From assembly GCA_003254925.1 (NCBI GenBank), contig QANZ01036702.1:1-64000 (forward strand): DNA of 64,000 nt, in the 5' to 3' direction. Each line of letters starts with the position of its first letter. The first letter of the stretch is position 1. A program made the position numbers and the translations under genes. Below are positions 22,576 to 35,900 of this stretch, one piece after another. A model generated the notes under the pieces. That model had not been told where the DNA came from, ran no database searches, and saw nothing but the letters and a program-made list of their open reading frames with translations. Origin of the DNA: Chamaecrista fasciculata. Lineage: Eukaryota; Streptophyta; Magnoliopsida; Fabales; Fabaceae.

Positions 22576-23095
22576 TTTTTAAAAAAATTAAAGAAAAAAA
22601 TTGGATTAATTTGAGACTTACTTAATGGATGGATACTTTTCTTTTGCCAACTCTAATAGTTTGTATGTAACCGTGGAAAAATTAACTTCAAGTAAATTTG
22701 ATTTATATATAATTCTTTTTAATATTAGATTAAATATTAAAAAGAAATGCAAGAGATTGAATAAATAACAAACCTTGGAAAAAAAAAATCTAAGTTTTAG
22801 TTGAATTGTAGTTTTTTTTTGTTTTCCAAGGTATCTACTGCATCNTAGGCAGTTGTGTTCTTTTAAACATATTATGATTATGATTATTAAAAAAAATAAT
22901 TTAATTGCCTCCAAAAATTATTTTTCCTTATACATTTATCCTATTCATGAGTGAGGTCCATACATAAAAGTACATAAGGAAAAGAAACATATACTATTAA
23001 GAAAATTGGCAATTACACAAAGCTATATTAGTTTGCATATTATTACATGCAATTATAAGGGAATGCCTCAGCATCCAGGGTATAGCAAGAGTGAG
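22576..23095. other. 3' flank of the SMXL gene
   Basis: AT-rich DNA with one N at 22845. The part next to 23096 is probably the 3' UTR of the minus-strand gene. No other feature is seen. Confidence 0.35.
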
Positions 23096-26000
23096 TCAAT
23101 CCATGGAGTAATTAATAAGTTGGATATTAGTGGGCAGACATGAACTCATAAACCCCTTAATACTATTACTATCCATTATTAATACCCTATCCCCCTTGCC
23201 TTCTTTACCTTTATCTTTACCACCCCAACAAAGCTTTAAAACTATACCTTCTTCCTTCCCTCCCAATTTAATCCCTTGTAACCTCCTTTCAAATATCTCT
23301 TTCACCCATCTCTCAAACAAGCTATTAGTAAAACACCCACACCCTTCACTCATTTCCTCTATCACCCTCTCTTCTATCCTAAAATTCTCCAACTTTTGCT
23401 TCCCCAATACCTCCCCAAAACACGTCCTCATCTTCCTCATAAACAACTCTCCCATCTCTACTTTTTTCTTTCTATCCAACACAAACCGATTCTCAATTGA
23501 ATCAAGAAACCCATTCATCATGGAGCTACTAATTCCCCCTCCATCAATATCATCTTCTTCCTCAGCTCTTATGTTCAGATTCAGATCAAGGGGTTTCTTA
23601 AACACCTCGTCCTTTTGTTCCATTCGGGGGCTCTTGAATTTGGTTAGCAAATCCCTCTCGGCCTTGCGCTTGTGGTTCATGCTTGGCTTGGTTTCATTTT
23701 CTTCACTCATGACCTTCAACACCAAGTTGAATACCACATCGTCGTGGTCCTGGTTCTGTTCTTCGCTGTTGTTAGTCAATATGAATATTGCTTGCCCTGC
23801 TTTTTCCTCTGTTGTGCTGAAAGCTCCAAACTTTTCGGTTTCAAAGCCACCCGCAATCAATTTCATGAACTGGGTATCTGCAAAATCAGCATTTTCAATC
23901 AAAACGACGAGCTGCTCGTGCGTTCTCAGTGCTTTGGTCAGCTTTTCACAACGTGAGTCTGCTAAAGTTTCAGTCTTTTTCATGTCCAAGTTGAAGAGGA
24001 GACGAGCAGAGCCACAAACAGCTTCAGCAATAGCACGCGCCAACCTTCTTTTTCCAATAATGTCGTTGCCCTGCATTAACAACCAAACACAATTTTGCTT
24101 TGCTGATTTGGGATCAAAGGAGACGACCTCTGCTATTGAAGAGAGTAGTGTTTGAGACTGCCATGGCACATTCTCCTGCAATAGTTTACAAATATGAGCT
24201 CGTCGCTCAGTTATATTTTCCACCGTTTGCCCCGAATCACCGAATGAGGAATTCCCTAGAGCAAGAGATATCTTTACTTCTTTACCTTCCGTACTGTCCT
24301 TAATTAGAGAATCCAATCTTTGAGTTTCGTTGTTGCAGAAATTGAACTCAATGGTGCAAGATTGTTGCCTCCGAAATCGAGGGACGAGATTGTTGGAATT
24401 ATAACTGGGTCGGATGGAATCTGGGGTCATACTGTTGCTAGTACTACTACCTTGGTTTGGCCACCCAAATGGATTCATGTTTGCATTTGAACTGTGATTA
24501 TTGCTGTAAAGGTGGTCCTGAGAATGCTTCCTTTGGTGGACAGCGTGGCAGAGTCTCTTCCATTTTCTTCTCAATTGGGTTAATTCATCCTGAAAATTAG
24601 AAACATACACCAGCTAATTATTCATGGGTACGTAACAAATTTATGTACTAATTTTTAAAAAGTATAACTTTAAAGCACCTTAATTAAGAGGAAAACATTA
24701 AATTTTAATAATCTTTTGGAATTATAAAGAAAAACTTAGTGGAGTACAGCATGAATAAAAAAAAAAAACTAGCATTTTCACTCGTCATCATAGCTAAAGA
24801 TCACGTGACTTTTTATTGATTTATTTTAGACTAAAATAATGAATATTTGGTCTTGAAAAATGTTTAATTTTTTTTATTTAATTACAAAAAACTAAAATTA
24901 TAAATTTTAGTCCATGAAAAGTATAATTATAACTAATTCAGTTTTTTATTAAATATATTAACTAAATTTTAATGTAGTTCTAAATTTTGTTAATAGTATG
25001 CTTAACAACTAAAGTTAAAGAATTGTATTAATTATTAAATTTGAATTAATATATTAATAAAATGACTAAATCGATTTTAATTGCATCTTTTAGGGGACTA
25101 AATATTGTGATTTCATTTGTTAAGAACTAAATTGAAAAAATTATCATATTTCAAGGACTAAATAACTAATTTACTCTTGATTTTAATAAGAGGTTTACAT
25201 TTTTCATTTCAATTCAAAATTTGAGAAGTATTTCGTTGGAATGTAAAATTTATAAAATGATATCATCAAACATGCTTTATAGTTTTTTTTTCGTTTTTTT
25301 TTAAAAAAATGTTTTTAGATAAAAGAATGAAAGAGGCCGTAATAAATTTGGTAGGTACGTAGGTATATTACCTTGTGATGGGCTTGTGGGGTGTGAGGGT
25401 GAAGCCAGGAAGGCAATAGTTTGTTGTGGGCTGGTTTGAACATCTGAGCTTCCTTCTCGTAATTGGAAGCACATTCATCACACCAACTAATAACTTTATC
25501 ATGCTCCTCCTCCTCCTCCTCCTTTTCCTTTTCCTTGTCGTGGAACACACTCGTCTTTGAATCAAGATCAAGGACACTACAATGCAAAAATTGAGTACAC
25601 AATCTCCAATGAATATCCAAAACTGAACAAATAGAATATTATCAAAGGACTGCTACGTTGGCCTCAATTTGTTGGCGCCAAATAAAATTGAGTAATATAT
25701 ATATAGGGGAGTTGGTTGGAATATCGATCATGTGAATGATAGCGAGCATACTGACAAAATAAAAGGCGAGGCAGAAAAGGGAGCTGGGCAGTACTGCATG
25801 AGTACTTGTGTAACTTATTACCAACCAACCATGCATGCTTTTGCCACAGCATATGTTCTCAGCGGCAAGAAAACAAAAGTGAAGAAGGAAGATACACACA
25901 ATTAACCTTTTTTTTAAAAAAAAATTGAATGAACATACACTAGGTTCTGTTTTTAGCTTTTTTTGGGGTAAGCATGAATTTGATTAATAAGGATATATTT

Positions 26001-26920
26001 GACAAGTAAGAGGGAGATTGATGGAGAAGGGAGGGTAAGTCATGAAGAAAATGTTAAGTCTTCAAATATATCTTTCATTATTTGTTTGGATATTAATATA
26101 TCAAAATAGTTGAATTTGGGAAATTTAAAATTTATGAAACGAGTATAGAAGAAATTAAAGTGATGAATTAAAAGTGAATGTGTCTGTATTTTTTGTTTGT
26201 AATAACCAAGATGTCTCAATTATCTCTGCTTTCCTTCCATTCCAATCCAAAGATAGATTAAAGCAAGAATGAAGTGAGGAATTAATAATAATAATAAGAA
26301 GAAGAAGAAGAAGAAGAGGAGGAGAAAATTAATTACCTGGAGGAGGAGGGAGGAGGAAGAGGGTGATAGTGATAGGGAGAGAAGAGAAGGGAAGAAGAGG
26401 AAGAAGAATTATTAGGAGAGTGGAGATTGGACTTGACGGTGGAGCTGGAGAAGCCAGCCTCTCTCATGACGCGGCTGACGCTGGGGTCATCAAGAATAGA
26501 GAGGATGAGCTGTTGAAGCTCCACTTTCACGCTGAGGCTGGTGGTTAACAGAGGAAGAGGAGGACGGCGGTGGTGGGCGTGGGCTCGTTTGAGGGCGGCG
26601 ATGAGGGCGTTGGAGAGAGAAGGAGGGTGGAGGAGAGAAGGAGAGGTGGGAAGGCGATTGAGAGCCACGTTGAAGCACAGGTCAAGGGCTCTTGAATAAT
26701 ATTGGAGATTAGTATTAGTATGAGATGTGAGAGTGAGACAGGCGTTTCGGAGGGAACTTGAACGGAGAGAGAGAAGAGTGGCGGCCACGTGGAGAGGAGT
26801 CACCTGAGCATGGCCTCGCCGTCGAGCCAACCCAACTGATTGCTTCAACACACTTGCAGCCTCCGCAGTGAGGCTCTGCTGCAACCCACCACTACTACTA
26901 CTCCCTCCTCCTGACCGCAT
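23096..26920 (-). CDS. SMXL: SMAX1-LIKE protein (SMXL4/5 type) lacking the first ATPase-like region, 760 aa
   Basis: Minus-strand exons: 26920-26337, 25576-25372 and 24589-23096. Borders are GT..AG, phases agree and the sum is 2283 nt. Residues 1-195 are the double Clp-N domain ([40 protein letters not shown]). Exon 2 encodes an acidic stretch and the [15 protein letters not shown] motif. Exon 3 starts [20 protein letters not shown] and holds the degenerate second P-loop region ([20 protein letters not shown]), the EAR motif LDLNLNI and the conserved end ([23 protein letters not shown]). SMXL3/4/5 are nuclear co-repressor-like proteins needed for phloem formation and act outside strigolactone-triggered degradation; no RGKT degron is seen. 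SMXLs usually have about 1000 residues. The roughly 250-300 residues between Clp-N and CDEC are absent: the 760-bp intron 1 contains no frame for them. The exon 2 acceptor (tgtag at 25581-25577) is inferred from phase. It could be a real short paralogue, a recent deletion allele or an assembly collapse. Confidence 0.88.
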
Positions 26921-27045
26921 CGACACTATTTAACCCCACCTTCTCTCTCTCTCTATCACTCTCACAATTACAACAACTTCACCTTCCTAATTCCCCCCTT
27001 ACACCATCATCCCATATCCCAATTACAATTCTATCATACCCACCA

Positions 27046-27062
27046 CCTTCTTTATACTTCTC
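27046..27062 (-). promoter_or_regulatory. Possible TATA box of the SMXL gene
   Basis: On the minus strand a TATAAAG lies about 130 bp before the ATG at 26920, followed by a CT/GA-rich leader typical of plant 5' UTRs. This is position-based only. Confidence 0.3.
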
Positions 27063-27274
27063 CATCACTACTGTTCTTTCTTCCTTTCTTTTTTTATTTA
27101 TATTAAACAAATATAACATATTCTTCTTCTCCTTCTCTTTTTTTTTTGTTAAAAGGTAAAAGTTTGAGTGAGTTCAATCCCAACTAGTCCTTAGTGATAG
27201 AATATGTCTTCATGGAGATGTTTGGTAACCAAAGAACAAAAATAATAGTCCCAATATCATGAGATTAAAAAAAA

Positions 27275-27510
27275 GATAAATTATACTTTGGTATCTTGTT
27301 CTATGGACTGATTTCATCTTGATACCATTTTTTTAGCACCATTAACATTTTGGTACCCTAACAAGCATAGAACAGGGTAACAAATCGCAAAAGAACATGG
27401 TACCAAAGTGAAATCAGTTATAGAACAAGGTACCAAAGTGTTAACAATGCAAAAAATAGGATACCAAAATGTCACTTTTGAAAGAACAGAGTATCAAAGT
27501 GTAATTTATA
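27275..27510. mobile_element. GGTACC-type MITE, short copy
   Basis: Its ends are gataaattatactttggtat and the inverted atcaaagtgtaatttat. It contains repeated 'ggtaccaaagtg' modules. It lies about 350 bp upstream of the SMXL start codon. Confidence 0.65.
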
Positions 27511-29594
27511 AAAAAACAACAACATACATTTAGTATGCGAATTAAAAAAACAACCTTAATAATATTATATTTTCAAGAATGACTTATTAATACCATAAAA
27601 GTTCGATTTTTTAATCCCACTTAAGGAGATTACTCTAATCCTATATAACATGGGATTATTTCATACTCCCTAGACTTAAAGCTTTGCATCGATTATATAT
27701 ATATATAACATATTATATTAATATATATTTATTTATAAAAAATATTAATATTTGTTTATTTTTTAAAAAAAAGACAACTTTTTTAGAGTATTTTATTATT
27801 TGAGAATTATATCATTTATGTTTTGAATTAATATTTTTTACTTATTGATATTATTAATGTTATTTATAAAACATACTAAGGATAAAATTATTTTTTATCA
27901 TATAAAAACAGTGTATAATTTTTTAAACAAAAGATACATATATGTATGAAAAATAATCAAAGGCATATTTAAAAAAATTGAATAAACCTAGGATTATTAA
28001 AGTTGAATCAAATACAATAATAAAATATTTATGAGAATATATATCATAAAATAATACCATAAATATTTTAACTCATGTAAATAGATTTTTTAATATTGTT
28101 GGGAATGATATATACTCCTAGGGATCCTAGGATTATGATTCCTCAGACTAAAAATATAATTGATGTATCAAACACCCCCTTAAAAAGTATTTATAGATTA
28201 TCCATTAATAATATCCCCAAATTAATAATAGATCATACTCATTTTATGGGTTATAAGTCAACTCTTTATCAACTTGATCAATTTTTTGTGACAAAAAATA
28301 CAGATTCTTGATAAAGAGATTATAATAAACCTCCTATGATCATTAATTTATCCCCCATCCTATATAAGTTACTTTTTATTGGGCCGGGATCAAATTGTAT
28401 AATTGGCTTTATTTAATGTGTATATATATATATATATCTGTAAAAAAACTATACATAAATTTTAAAAGACTGTATCATGTTAAAAAAAGAATGTAAAAGC
28501 GACAGCTTTAGGGAATATATTTATTAGAGGGGCAAATTGTATATATTCTCTTTTATATATTTTCCAAATTCTCTTTTGGTCTGAGTTTAAAGAGGCAGCT
28601 TTTGCTTACCTTTTATTTCCACTTCATTTATTGCTTCCTCTTTCTCTCTCCAGTCTTCAGTTTACAGTGAACGCTGCACCGCATTCCTTCCATTACCAAT
28701 TTACCATATATATATATAATATCCATTCTCAATACTTTTCCTGTAATGAAGAGTATTCTGGTCACTGATATACGTGACTATTGCTTTAATTTCATTTTTC
28801 CTTTTCAATCAAATCGGCCCTTTTAATAAGCTTATACTATCTTGTGGACTTGGCTGAGGATACTATACAAATCAGAGCAATGAATAAACATATATACAGT
28901 AGTAAAATTTTATCTGCATCAATGCACCAACCATGAAAGGACGAAAAGTTGAAGGAATGCATACAGTCATCGATCTGCTTCTCTCTGTAATTAGTAATAT
29001 ATTTATGCAAGTGATAATGAGAGAATTCAAAGGTAAATTTTGAGTCCTTTCAAAATTTAATATTTATTTCAAATTTATACTTACCTTATTATATATGTCC
29101 CATTTAAAAATAGCTAATAGCCATACTATATTACTAAACATAAGTGATGTGATTTAACTTGAAGCGGATATGGTCATGCATGAAGTACTGCTTTAATCCT
29201 TAACCTGATATTAATTAACTAATGAAGCTGGCATCTATGAATCAATTGTCTTAATTACACCAAATTTCAAAGTAATATTACCATGCTAAAAAACTCTCCC
29301 ATCATAAATAAATGTTCGGAGTGAATTGAATTTGAATTAATGAAGACAAAATCTTAAAAACTGAAGGAGCAACTAAAAAAAAAATCATATCACACCCTTA
29401 CAAATATTTATATATATATATATATATATTCTTATTATAACCAACAAAGATTGAATATAACAAAAGAAATTAATCTTTCATAATATAATGAACTCAAATT
29501 TAAATTAAATCTTTAGAAGTGATGTTGACCATGTATCAAATGGAATTGTTTCTGATATATAATAAAGTGGGAGACCAAAAAAAAAAAAAAAANG
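27511..29594. other. AT-rich intergenic DNA, upstream of the 29.6-kb palindrome
   Basis: No gene is seen. Several TA-rich microsatellite-like tracts occur (27693-27730, 28420-28440, 29405-29430). The segment ends in a poly-A run with an N at 29593, possibly a local misassembly. Confidence 0.35.
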
Positions 29595-30735
29595 TTAAAT
29601 TTAGGGCAAATTAGTGAGGGTATAGTAGTAATTTCATAAAAAATTTAGGCCAAAGTCCTATTTTGGTCTCTCAAATTTGCTCAAAGTTTCATTTTGGTCC
29701 CTCAAATTTCTAAAAAGTTTCACCATTAGTTCGTGTCCACTCTCCATCCAATTTTTCTGATAAATAAAAGAAAAAAATTAGTTCACATTCCCTAAAAGTT
29801 TTATTTTTTTAATTAAGGTCCTTTCTTTTTATAATAGGACCAAAATGTAAGAAAAAATAAATAAATTAGGATTTAAAACATATTTGCCCCAAAAAAAAAC
29901 TAGCCAGATCCATTCACCATTCTTCTCCTTCTTCCTCAATCATCGAACCCTTCTTCTTCTTCTTCTTCTCAAATCCTCACACCTTTGTTCAAATTAAATC
30001 ACTACACCTTCTTCTTTTCTTCCACATCTGTCAAGGCCATCTTCCAAAATCTTAACTTCGCCGAGCCGCCGTCGCCGCATCGCGTCAGATCCCGGCCGAT
30101 GGTTGCTTTCGCCACCGTCACGGCGACCGAAGATTGATCTACTTGGACCGAGCAACCGAGGCCGTCGTATCTGAATCCTTACGGCCGTCATCGCGATTGA
30201 CCGGAGAACTCGTCGGCGTACGAGTTCATGAGGATAATCTACAAGGAAGTGAAGGTCTTGGAGAACAATAAAAATCTGGAATTTTGAGGGAAGAAGAAGA
30301 AGAACAATGCTTTGATTTGAAGAAAAGAAGAAGGTGTAGTGATTTAATATGAACAAAGCTGTTAGGATTTGAGTAGAAGAAGAAGAAGGGTTCGATGATT
30401 GAGGAAGAAGGAGAAGATTGGATCTGGCTAGTTTTTTTTTGGGACAAATATGTTTTAAATCCTAATTTTTTTATTTTTTCTTACATTTTGGTCCTATTAT
30501 AAAAAAAAAGGACCTTAATTAAAAAAATAAAACTTTTAGGGAATGTGAACTAATTTTTTCTTTTATTTATCAGAAAAATTGGATGGAGAGTGGACACGAA
30601 TTAATGGTGAAACTTTTTAGAAATTTGAGGGACCAAAATGAAACTTTGAGCAAATTTGAGAGACCAAAATAGGACTTTGGCCTAAATTTTTTATGAAATT
30701 ACTACTATACCCTCACTAATTTGCCCTAAATTTAA
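29595..30735. mobile_element. Pack-type long-TIR element (about 1.1 kb)
   Basis: The arms 29595-30025 and 30321-30735 are inverted copies. The outer ends are ttaaatttagggcaaattag and its complement, followed inward by 'ggccaaagtcctattttggt'. Arm identity is high over more than 400 bp. The middle, 30026-30320, is GC-rich and gene-like. The left flank is a poly-A run with an N, so the target duplication cannot be read. The inner arms share 'tcttacattttggtcctatt' with the element at 62632, so the two belong to one lineage. No transposase is present. Confidence 0.8.
30026..30320 (-). pseudogene. Captured gene-like core of the 29595-30735 element
   Basis: This is a GC-rich island (ccgccgtcgccgcatcgcgt) bounded by CT-rich, 5'-UTR-like DNA. 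On the minus strand an ATG at about 30225 starts MNSYADEFSGQSR and stops soon after; another frame is open across the core (29994-30356). I do not recognise the parent. It looks like the first exon and leader of a host gene copied as genomic DNA. Confidence 0.4.
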
Positions 30736-30741
30736 TATAAG

Positions 30742-30862
30742 GGTGTTATTTGCACGTAATTGAAAACTCAGGGGTCCTATTTGCACAAATTCAAAACTCA
30801 GGGGTGTTATGTGCACCCAACCTAAAACTCAGGGGGTGTATGTGCATTTTGGCCAAATAAAT
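30742..30862. repeat. Short tandem module, 'aaaactcaggggt..tat.tgcac', about four units
   Basis: Four diverged units of 30-35 bp (each with 'actcagggg' and 'tgca') sit immediately right of the 29595-30735 element. They look like one arm of another long-TIR MITE. I cannot find the matching arm; the left side of the palindrome is a poly-A/N stretch. Confidence 0.5.
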
Positions 30863-31087
30863 ATGTAATATATATCACCCTCGAAATTTTTACTATAAAT
30901 GAGGGAACTTGCCCGTAGCTTTTTACACAGTATCTATCCTTTGAATGGACAGACAATGGCAGCAGAAATTCAAAAAAAGTAGCAAGGGGGGAAAAGGTTG
31001 AAAGAAAGCAGTGGAATTAAATTTAAAAGGGAAAGCAGTATAATATATATATATATATATTTTGCTTTCTCGTTAATTATGTGAATA

Positions 31088-31124
<37 letters not shown>

Positions 31125-32041
31125 GAAGAACTGCTCATGGTAGGGTCTACATAGAGTATTGTGAAAATAATATTCTCATTTTTAGACTCATTCTTATACT
31201 CAATGAATAGTTGAATTCTCATACTCAAACTTGAAAGAAAATTTAAAATAAATAATTTATTTTTGTAAAATGTAACTCAACTATATTATATAACATGTAT
31301 AATTATAATGCATTTTTATATTTTTATGTATAAAAATTTTATATTTTTATGTATAAAAATTTTATTTTATACATATATATAATATAATATTATTACAACA
31401 TATATATTTATAGATTAAAAAATTGAAAATTGTTATAGCGAGTAGGATATTAGTTGAATACTCTTTTCCCTAAATTCATACTCAGATCCACTATTTTATA
31501 CAAATAAATTTTTATATCCGGATCTATTTTATTTTTATTTTACCCATACTCACACCTAATAAATAAAATTTACTAGTATTGATTGGATATAAACATTTTA
31601 ATTATCCCTAACAATATTGGCATGTTGGGAGAGAAAAAAAGGAAAAGAAAACAGTCTCTCTATTTCACGCCAATCCTCGTAGAGAGACAGCATATTATTC
31701 CCCAAGTACCCAAAAAGCAACCCTCTGTCTGCTATCCTACATTGCATTATTGGCTCTTTTTCAGCCTACTATCTCTCTCCTTCTGCATACTGCAAATCTG
31801 CAATCACCTTTTGTCTTAATCTCTTCTCTCATCTCCTACCTCCCACACTGATTAACAATTTATTGGTATTTATACTCTTTTAATCAATCTACATCTGCAC
31901 ATCCCCTCTTCACATTTTGTTCATGCAATTGGAAATATGTGGAAGCCTCTGCAAGCTACTTAGTTAGGGTTTGTTCATCATTTTCAATAATTATTAACTT
32001 GCTCACTACTTTAATTATCTCATATTGTTTTATTGCTCAAG

Positions 32042-32075
<34 letters not shown>

Positions 32076-32440
32076 AGTATCAACTTTTAATAATTTTTCT
32101 TTTTTCTTTTTGTTTCTTGAGAGAGAAACTTTATTTTATATTTTATATTTTATACTCATATATATATATATTGGGTAAGGATATATAATCCAATGTTGAT
32201 AAATCTATGGAAAGATTAATTTTTTTATCAATTAGGCTAATTTTATTTTATTAATTATTTACTTTGAATTTCGCACTCTTAACTAATATTATATGCATGT
32301 ATGGTAGATTAATTAATAATTAAATATTACTATCTTCTATCCATGCTATCAAATTCTACCTACGAAACATTGAATGTCTTTGGTTTATAAGTAAATTAAT
32401 CATTACACAGAAGGAACGGAAACATATAAATGTTTTTGCT
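30863..32440. other. Intergenic DNA with TA and CT microsatellites
   Basis: (TA)n tracts lie at about 31041-31060 and 31091-31121, and a (CT)n tract at 32044-32074. The stretch 31650-31900 is CT-rich and leader-like with no ORF of note. Confidence 0.4.
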
Positions 32441-32444
32441 ATAT

Positions 32445-32967
32445 ACTCCTCTGATTCTCAATATATGTTGTTTTTTTAGAGAGTCATTTTTATTTTAAAA
32501 TATTTGATTTTTTATAAATTAAAGAGAATATTAATTATCTTTTTACCATTCAAGAGTCATTTTTACCATTCTCATTTTTATTTATTTCCCAAGTGATTTA
32601 ATAGGGATAGTTTAATCTTTTTATCTCATTTTTTTTTTCATTTTACGTGAGTTAATCATTTCTTTAATCTATGTGTATTTTTTTTTACCATTCTGAATAT
32701 TTGCTTTTCTAGAGAACCCTTTTTATTTCAAAATATCTGATGTTTTACAAATTCAAGAAAACATTAATTATTTGTTTACCATTTTATCCCTATTAAATAT
32801 AATAGAGTCATAAATGAATAAACATTTTTCAAGTATTTCTATTATTTCCAATAGGGATAGTTTGGTCTTTTTATCTCAGTTTTCTCTTTATTTTAGGTGA
32901 GATGATCATTTTCTTGATCTGTGTGTATTTACCTTAAACATCAGATATATAAAACCGGATGAAATAG
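32445..32967. mobile_element. Stowaway-like MITE with internal tandem duplication (degenerate)
   Basis: The left end ta|ctcctctgattctcaatata and right end tatataaaaccggatgaaat plus ag|ta resemble Stowaway (Tc1/mariner) ends with TA duplications. Two internal units of about 220 bp (agagagtcatttttatttta onward; agagaaccctttttatttca onward), each with aatagggatagttt and a 'tcatttnctt.atct.tgtgtatttt' end, are head to tail. The termini have diverged, so the call is tentative. Confidence 0.45.
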
Positions 32968-35900
32968 TACATGCATGCATCGATATGCGAAAATTAATAT
33001 TGTATGAAGCAATATAAACAATCAATTTATTACTATACGTTTTCCAATTTTTCATTTAACGAAAGTTTACTAATGTGAGGTGAGTTATATATTCTTGAAT
33101 GTGATGTGATTTATATATTCTTGAAAGTAATTCTGAATCATGGGTTTGCTTCTAACGCATACAAATTCGATTTGATTCAAAATAGTTCCACAGAAGGCAA
33201 GATTAGACTTGAACTTTAACCAAATGTTTGAGAAGGAAGCAATGGGGTCCTCACGTACTCGCATTATTTTGACCCTCGTAAAATTCGAAGCACGAAGTGG
33301 AAATTCATCATTGTAAGTTTTTTCTTTAAAATCACCATTCAACGAGAAATTAACAACGTACGAATTAAAGAAGATAAAATAAAGATAACAACATACTCTA
33401 TATAAATAGCATTATAGCACTGAGGGTTCTTGACTTCTTGATCTTGGAAGCATTGCGCGTGGATTCCAAGACTAGGATCAACTGAAAAGATTGAAATTAA
33501 AGAATCCACTGCATTAAAAGAAGACCCCCCCAAAAAAAAACTGCTTGTTAATTATTTAGAAGTGCTTAAATGAAGAATATTACATTAAGAAATGGAAAGG
33601 TAATTCAAATTAAGTACCAAAGGTATGGCATGAGTGAAGTGGTAAATAATTAAATAATAACTAATATACATTGAATTTCCTCTTTTTTTCATACAGTCAA
33701 ACTGATTTTGGATTTCAAGATTGCCAAAAAGTTTAGTTGTGGGTACCACGACGAATCTCAATGTTAGTCTCACATCCAAACAATATATGAAAATTAGCTA
33801 GTTAAATTTATAAAAGCCACTATTTAATTATATTATTCATTGCATTTAATATATAGTAATCTTATATATGTGTAATATAATATTTTAGTGAAATATCTTT
33901 TGGATTCAATGAATCATCACATCATTTGAACAATTTTCTGGAGAGAACATTAATTCACCTTTTTATAGCAGTCAAGTGATGGAGGTTATTATATTGCATG
34001 CTTTGCGGAAAGCTAATTTATGGAATTTAATCAACTAACACTCTTTTGATGAGTCCAATGACACTCTCTTGTCACTTACAGATCTTCCCATGATTGAAAG
34101 CTTCGTATCGATAGTTAGATTATATTGCTTACTGTTTGAAAGAGGAAAAAGCTAAACCAGTGAGCTATATACCACAATATGTGGTCAGGTGGGGGCACTA
34201 ATTAACTTTATATATGTATATATAAAAAAATTTTGAGCACTAGTACTCTTCTTTTATTTTTTATTTATCTTTCTTCTAATTAAAAATTGATCACCACAAA
34301 ATGATAATGATGGGAGTTCATTTTGGGGTCATCAATGGCGATCCTTTAACAGAAAGGATGTGGGATTGAATCATTGGAACATAATGTTTCAAAGTTATTA
34401 ATTTGAAAAGTGATCAGGAAGCTACACAACTGGATTTCTCTACTAAGAAGAAAAGGATCGCTTTTTGCCGATTATTAATTGTGTGAATGTTTACTCATTA
34501 TGTATGGAAATGAACATTGATACATATCTTTAGAGTAGATCGAAATGATTTGGTTTGCATGTTCCCCAACACATTTTCAACAAAGCGAGAAAGTGAAAAT
34601 CAGACACTTCTTCGACTGATCAAACACATCAGCCCCACGTTACAAAAGTTTAAACATACATTTAACAACGTTTTACTATTAAGAGATCACAAAAGGACAA
34701 AAATATGACTATGATGAGGTTATTCATTTATAATTTGCATGCAATTGAAAATTAACCAAGCTATAGGTGCAGTTTGTTAGATTTCTATTATACGATCAGG
34801 TTGCTTAGCTAAATTATAACGTGTGAGAACCGATTTGCCCAACAAAAAAAAAGGTTTTCGAGTGTGTACCATGTCATACTTTTTTATTGTAAAATTTTAC
34901 TATGAAAAACCTATAATAATATTGCAAGTAAGTTTCCATATATCTTTTACAATTTTATTACTTCTGAAATAGGGTTACATGCATACTAACTCACATTACA
35001 GCAGCTGGGACTCTTAATTAGTTTGATTTTTTTTTCTAAAACAAATAAATAATAATTTTAAAGACAAGCTAATCAGATGCATGCTTAAAAAACCAGGAGA
35101 GCCAACCCCAAAAAGACAAATTATCATTGCTGTTACAGATCAAGAGGTCAGAACCTTCATCATGATGATCAGTAAGTGTTTCTAATTCTTTTCTTAGCAT
35201 ATAAGCTTAGAAACGTCTAGCTAGGTTTACCTAAAAAATAAAATCAAAATTAAAGGAAATGTTGAGAAACCTTGGACTAAATAATTAAAATTAGGTTTCT
35301 ATATGGTTTCGGGCATACTTAGAGAGTTGGTTCCAAGTACCCACGCAAAAACACAGTCACAAATACAAACATGGATCCATGTATTTACGTTGCTCACAAC
35401 AAAAAACACCGAAAGAAATAAAGTATATATGAGACTGCAAATGGCTCGATCCAACTCCAAGATCAAGACTCTCACTCAAGAACTCACACTTTTGTTTGTT
35501 TTTTTTTTCTCTCCTAAAACCAAAACGTGCATGTCCCTCTTTAAGTCCATGATGATGGATGTGATTTTGTGAGGTAGTAGGATAATAAGTCTGATAACTG
35601 ACTATCTCTTAATATCTTTTCAAATAGTTACAATATTATTTGAATAGATATTCTCACAAATTTCTCCTCACATTTTCAATAATCTTATCCTCTCATGATA
35701 ATAATTAATTAATTAATTCACTAAATAATAATAATAAATATTATTATATATATGATCATGGTTGACTTAGTCCAATCCACTAAGAGCGGACCTAAATTCT
35801 ACCGTACTCCTCAAAAAGAAAATTCAAACAATTTGATCATATGTATTGAAGCAGATTTGATATCAACTTCTTCAATTAATACAAAATCAAAAGAACTACA

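Noticed and set aside
23130-24155. Plus-strand open frame of 341 codons
   Set aside because: It is the antisense of SMXL exon 3, which has clear family similarity on the minus strand.
25642-25899. Minus-strand frame in SMXL intron 1 as the missing ATPase-like exon
   Set aside because: Its translation ([20 protein letters not shown] onward) has no similarity to the SMXL middle region.
33085-33779. Minus-strand frames possibly forming exons of a gene
   Set aside because: No family was recognised and no exon chain with matching phases and splice sites could be built; kept only as a remark in the region entry.
35140-35190. Sequence 'ccttcatcatgatgatcag' resembling a miR172-type hairpin
   Set aside because: It does not match the mature miR172 or star sequence and no adequate arm pairing is seen.
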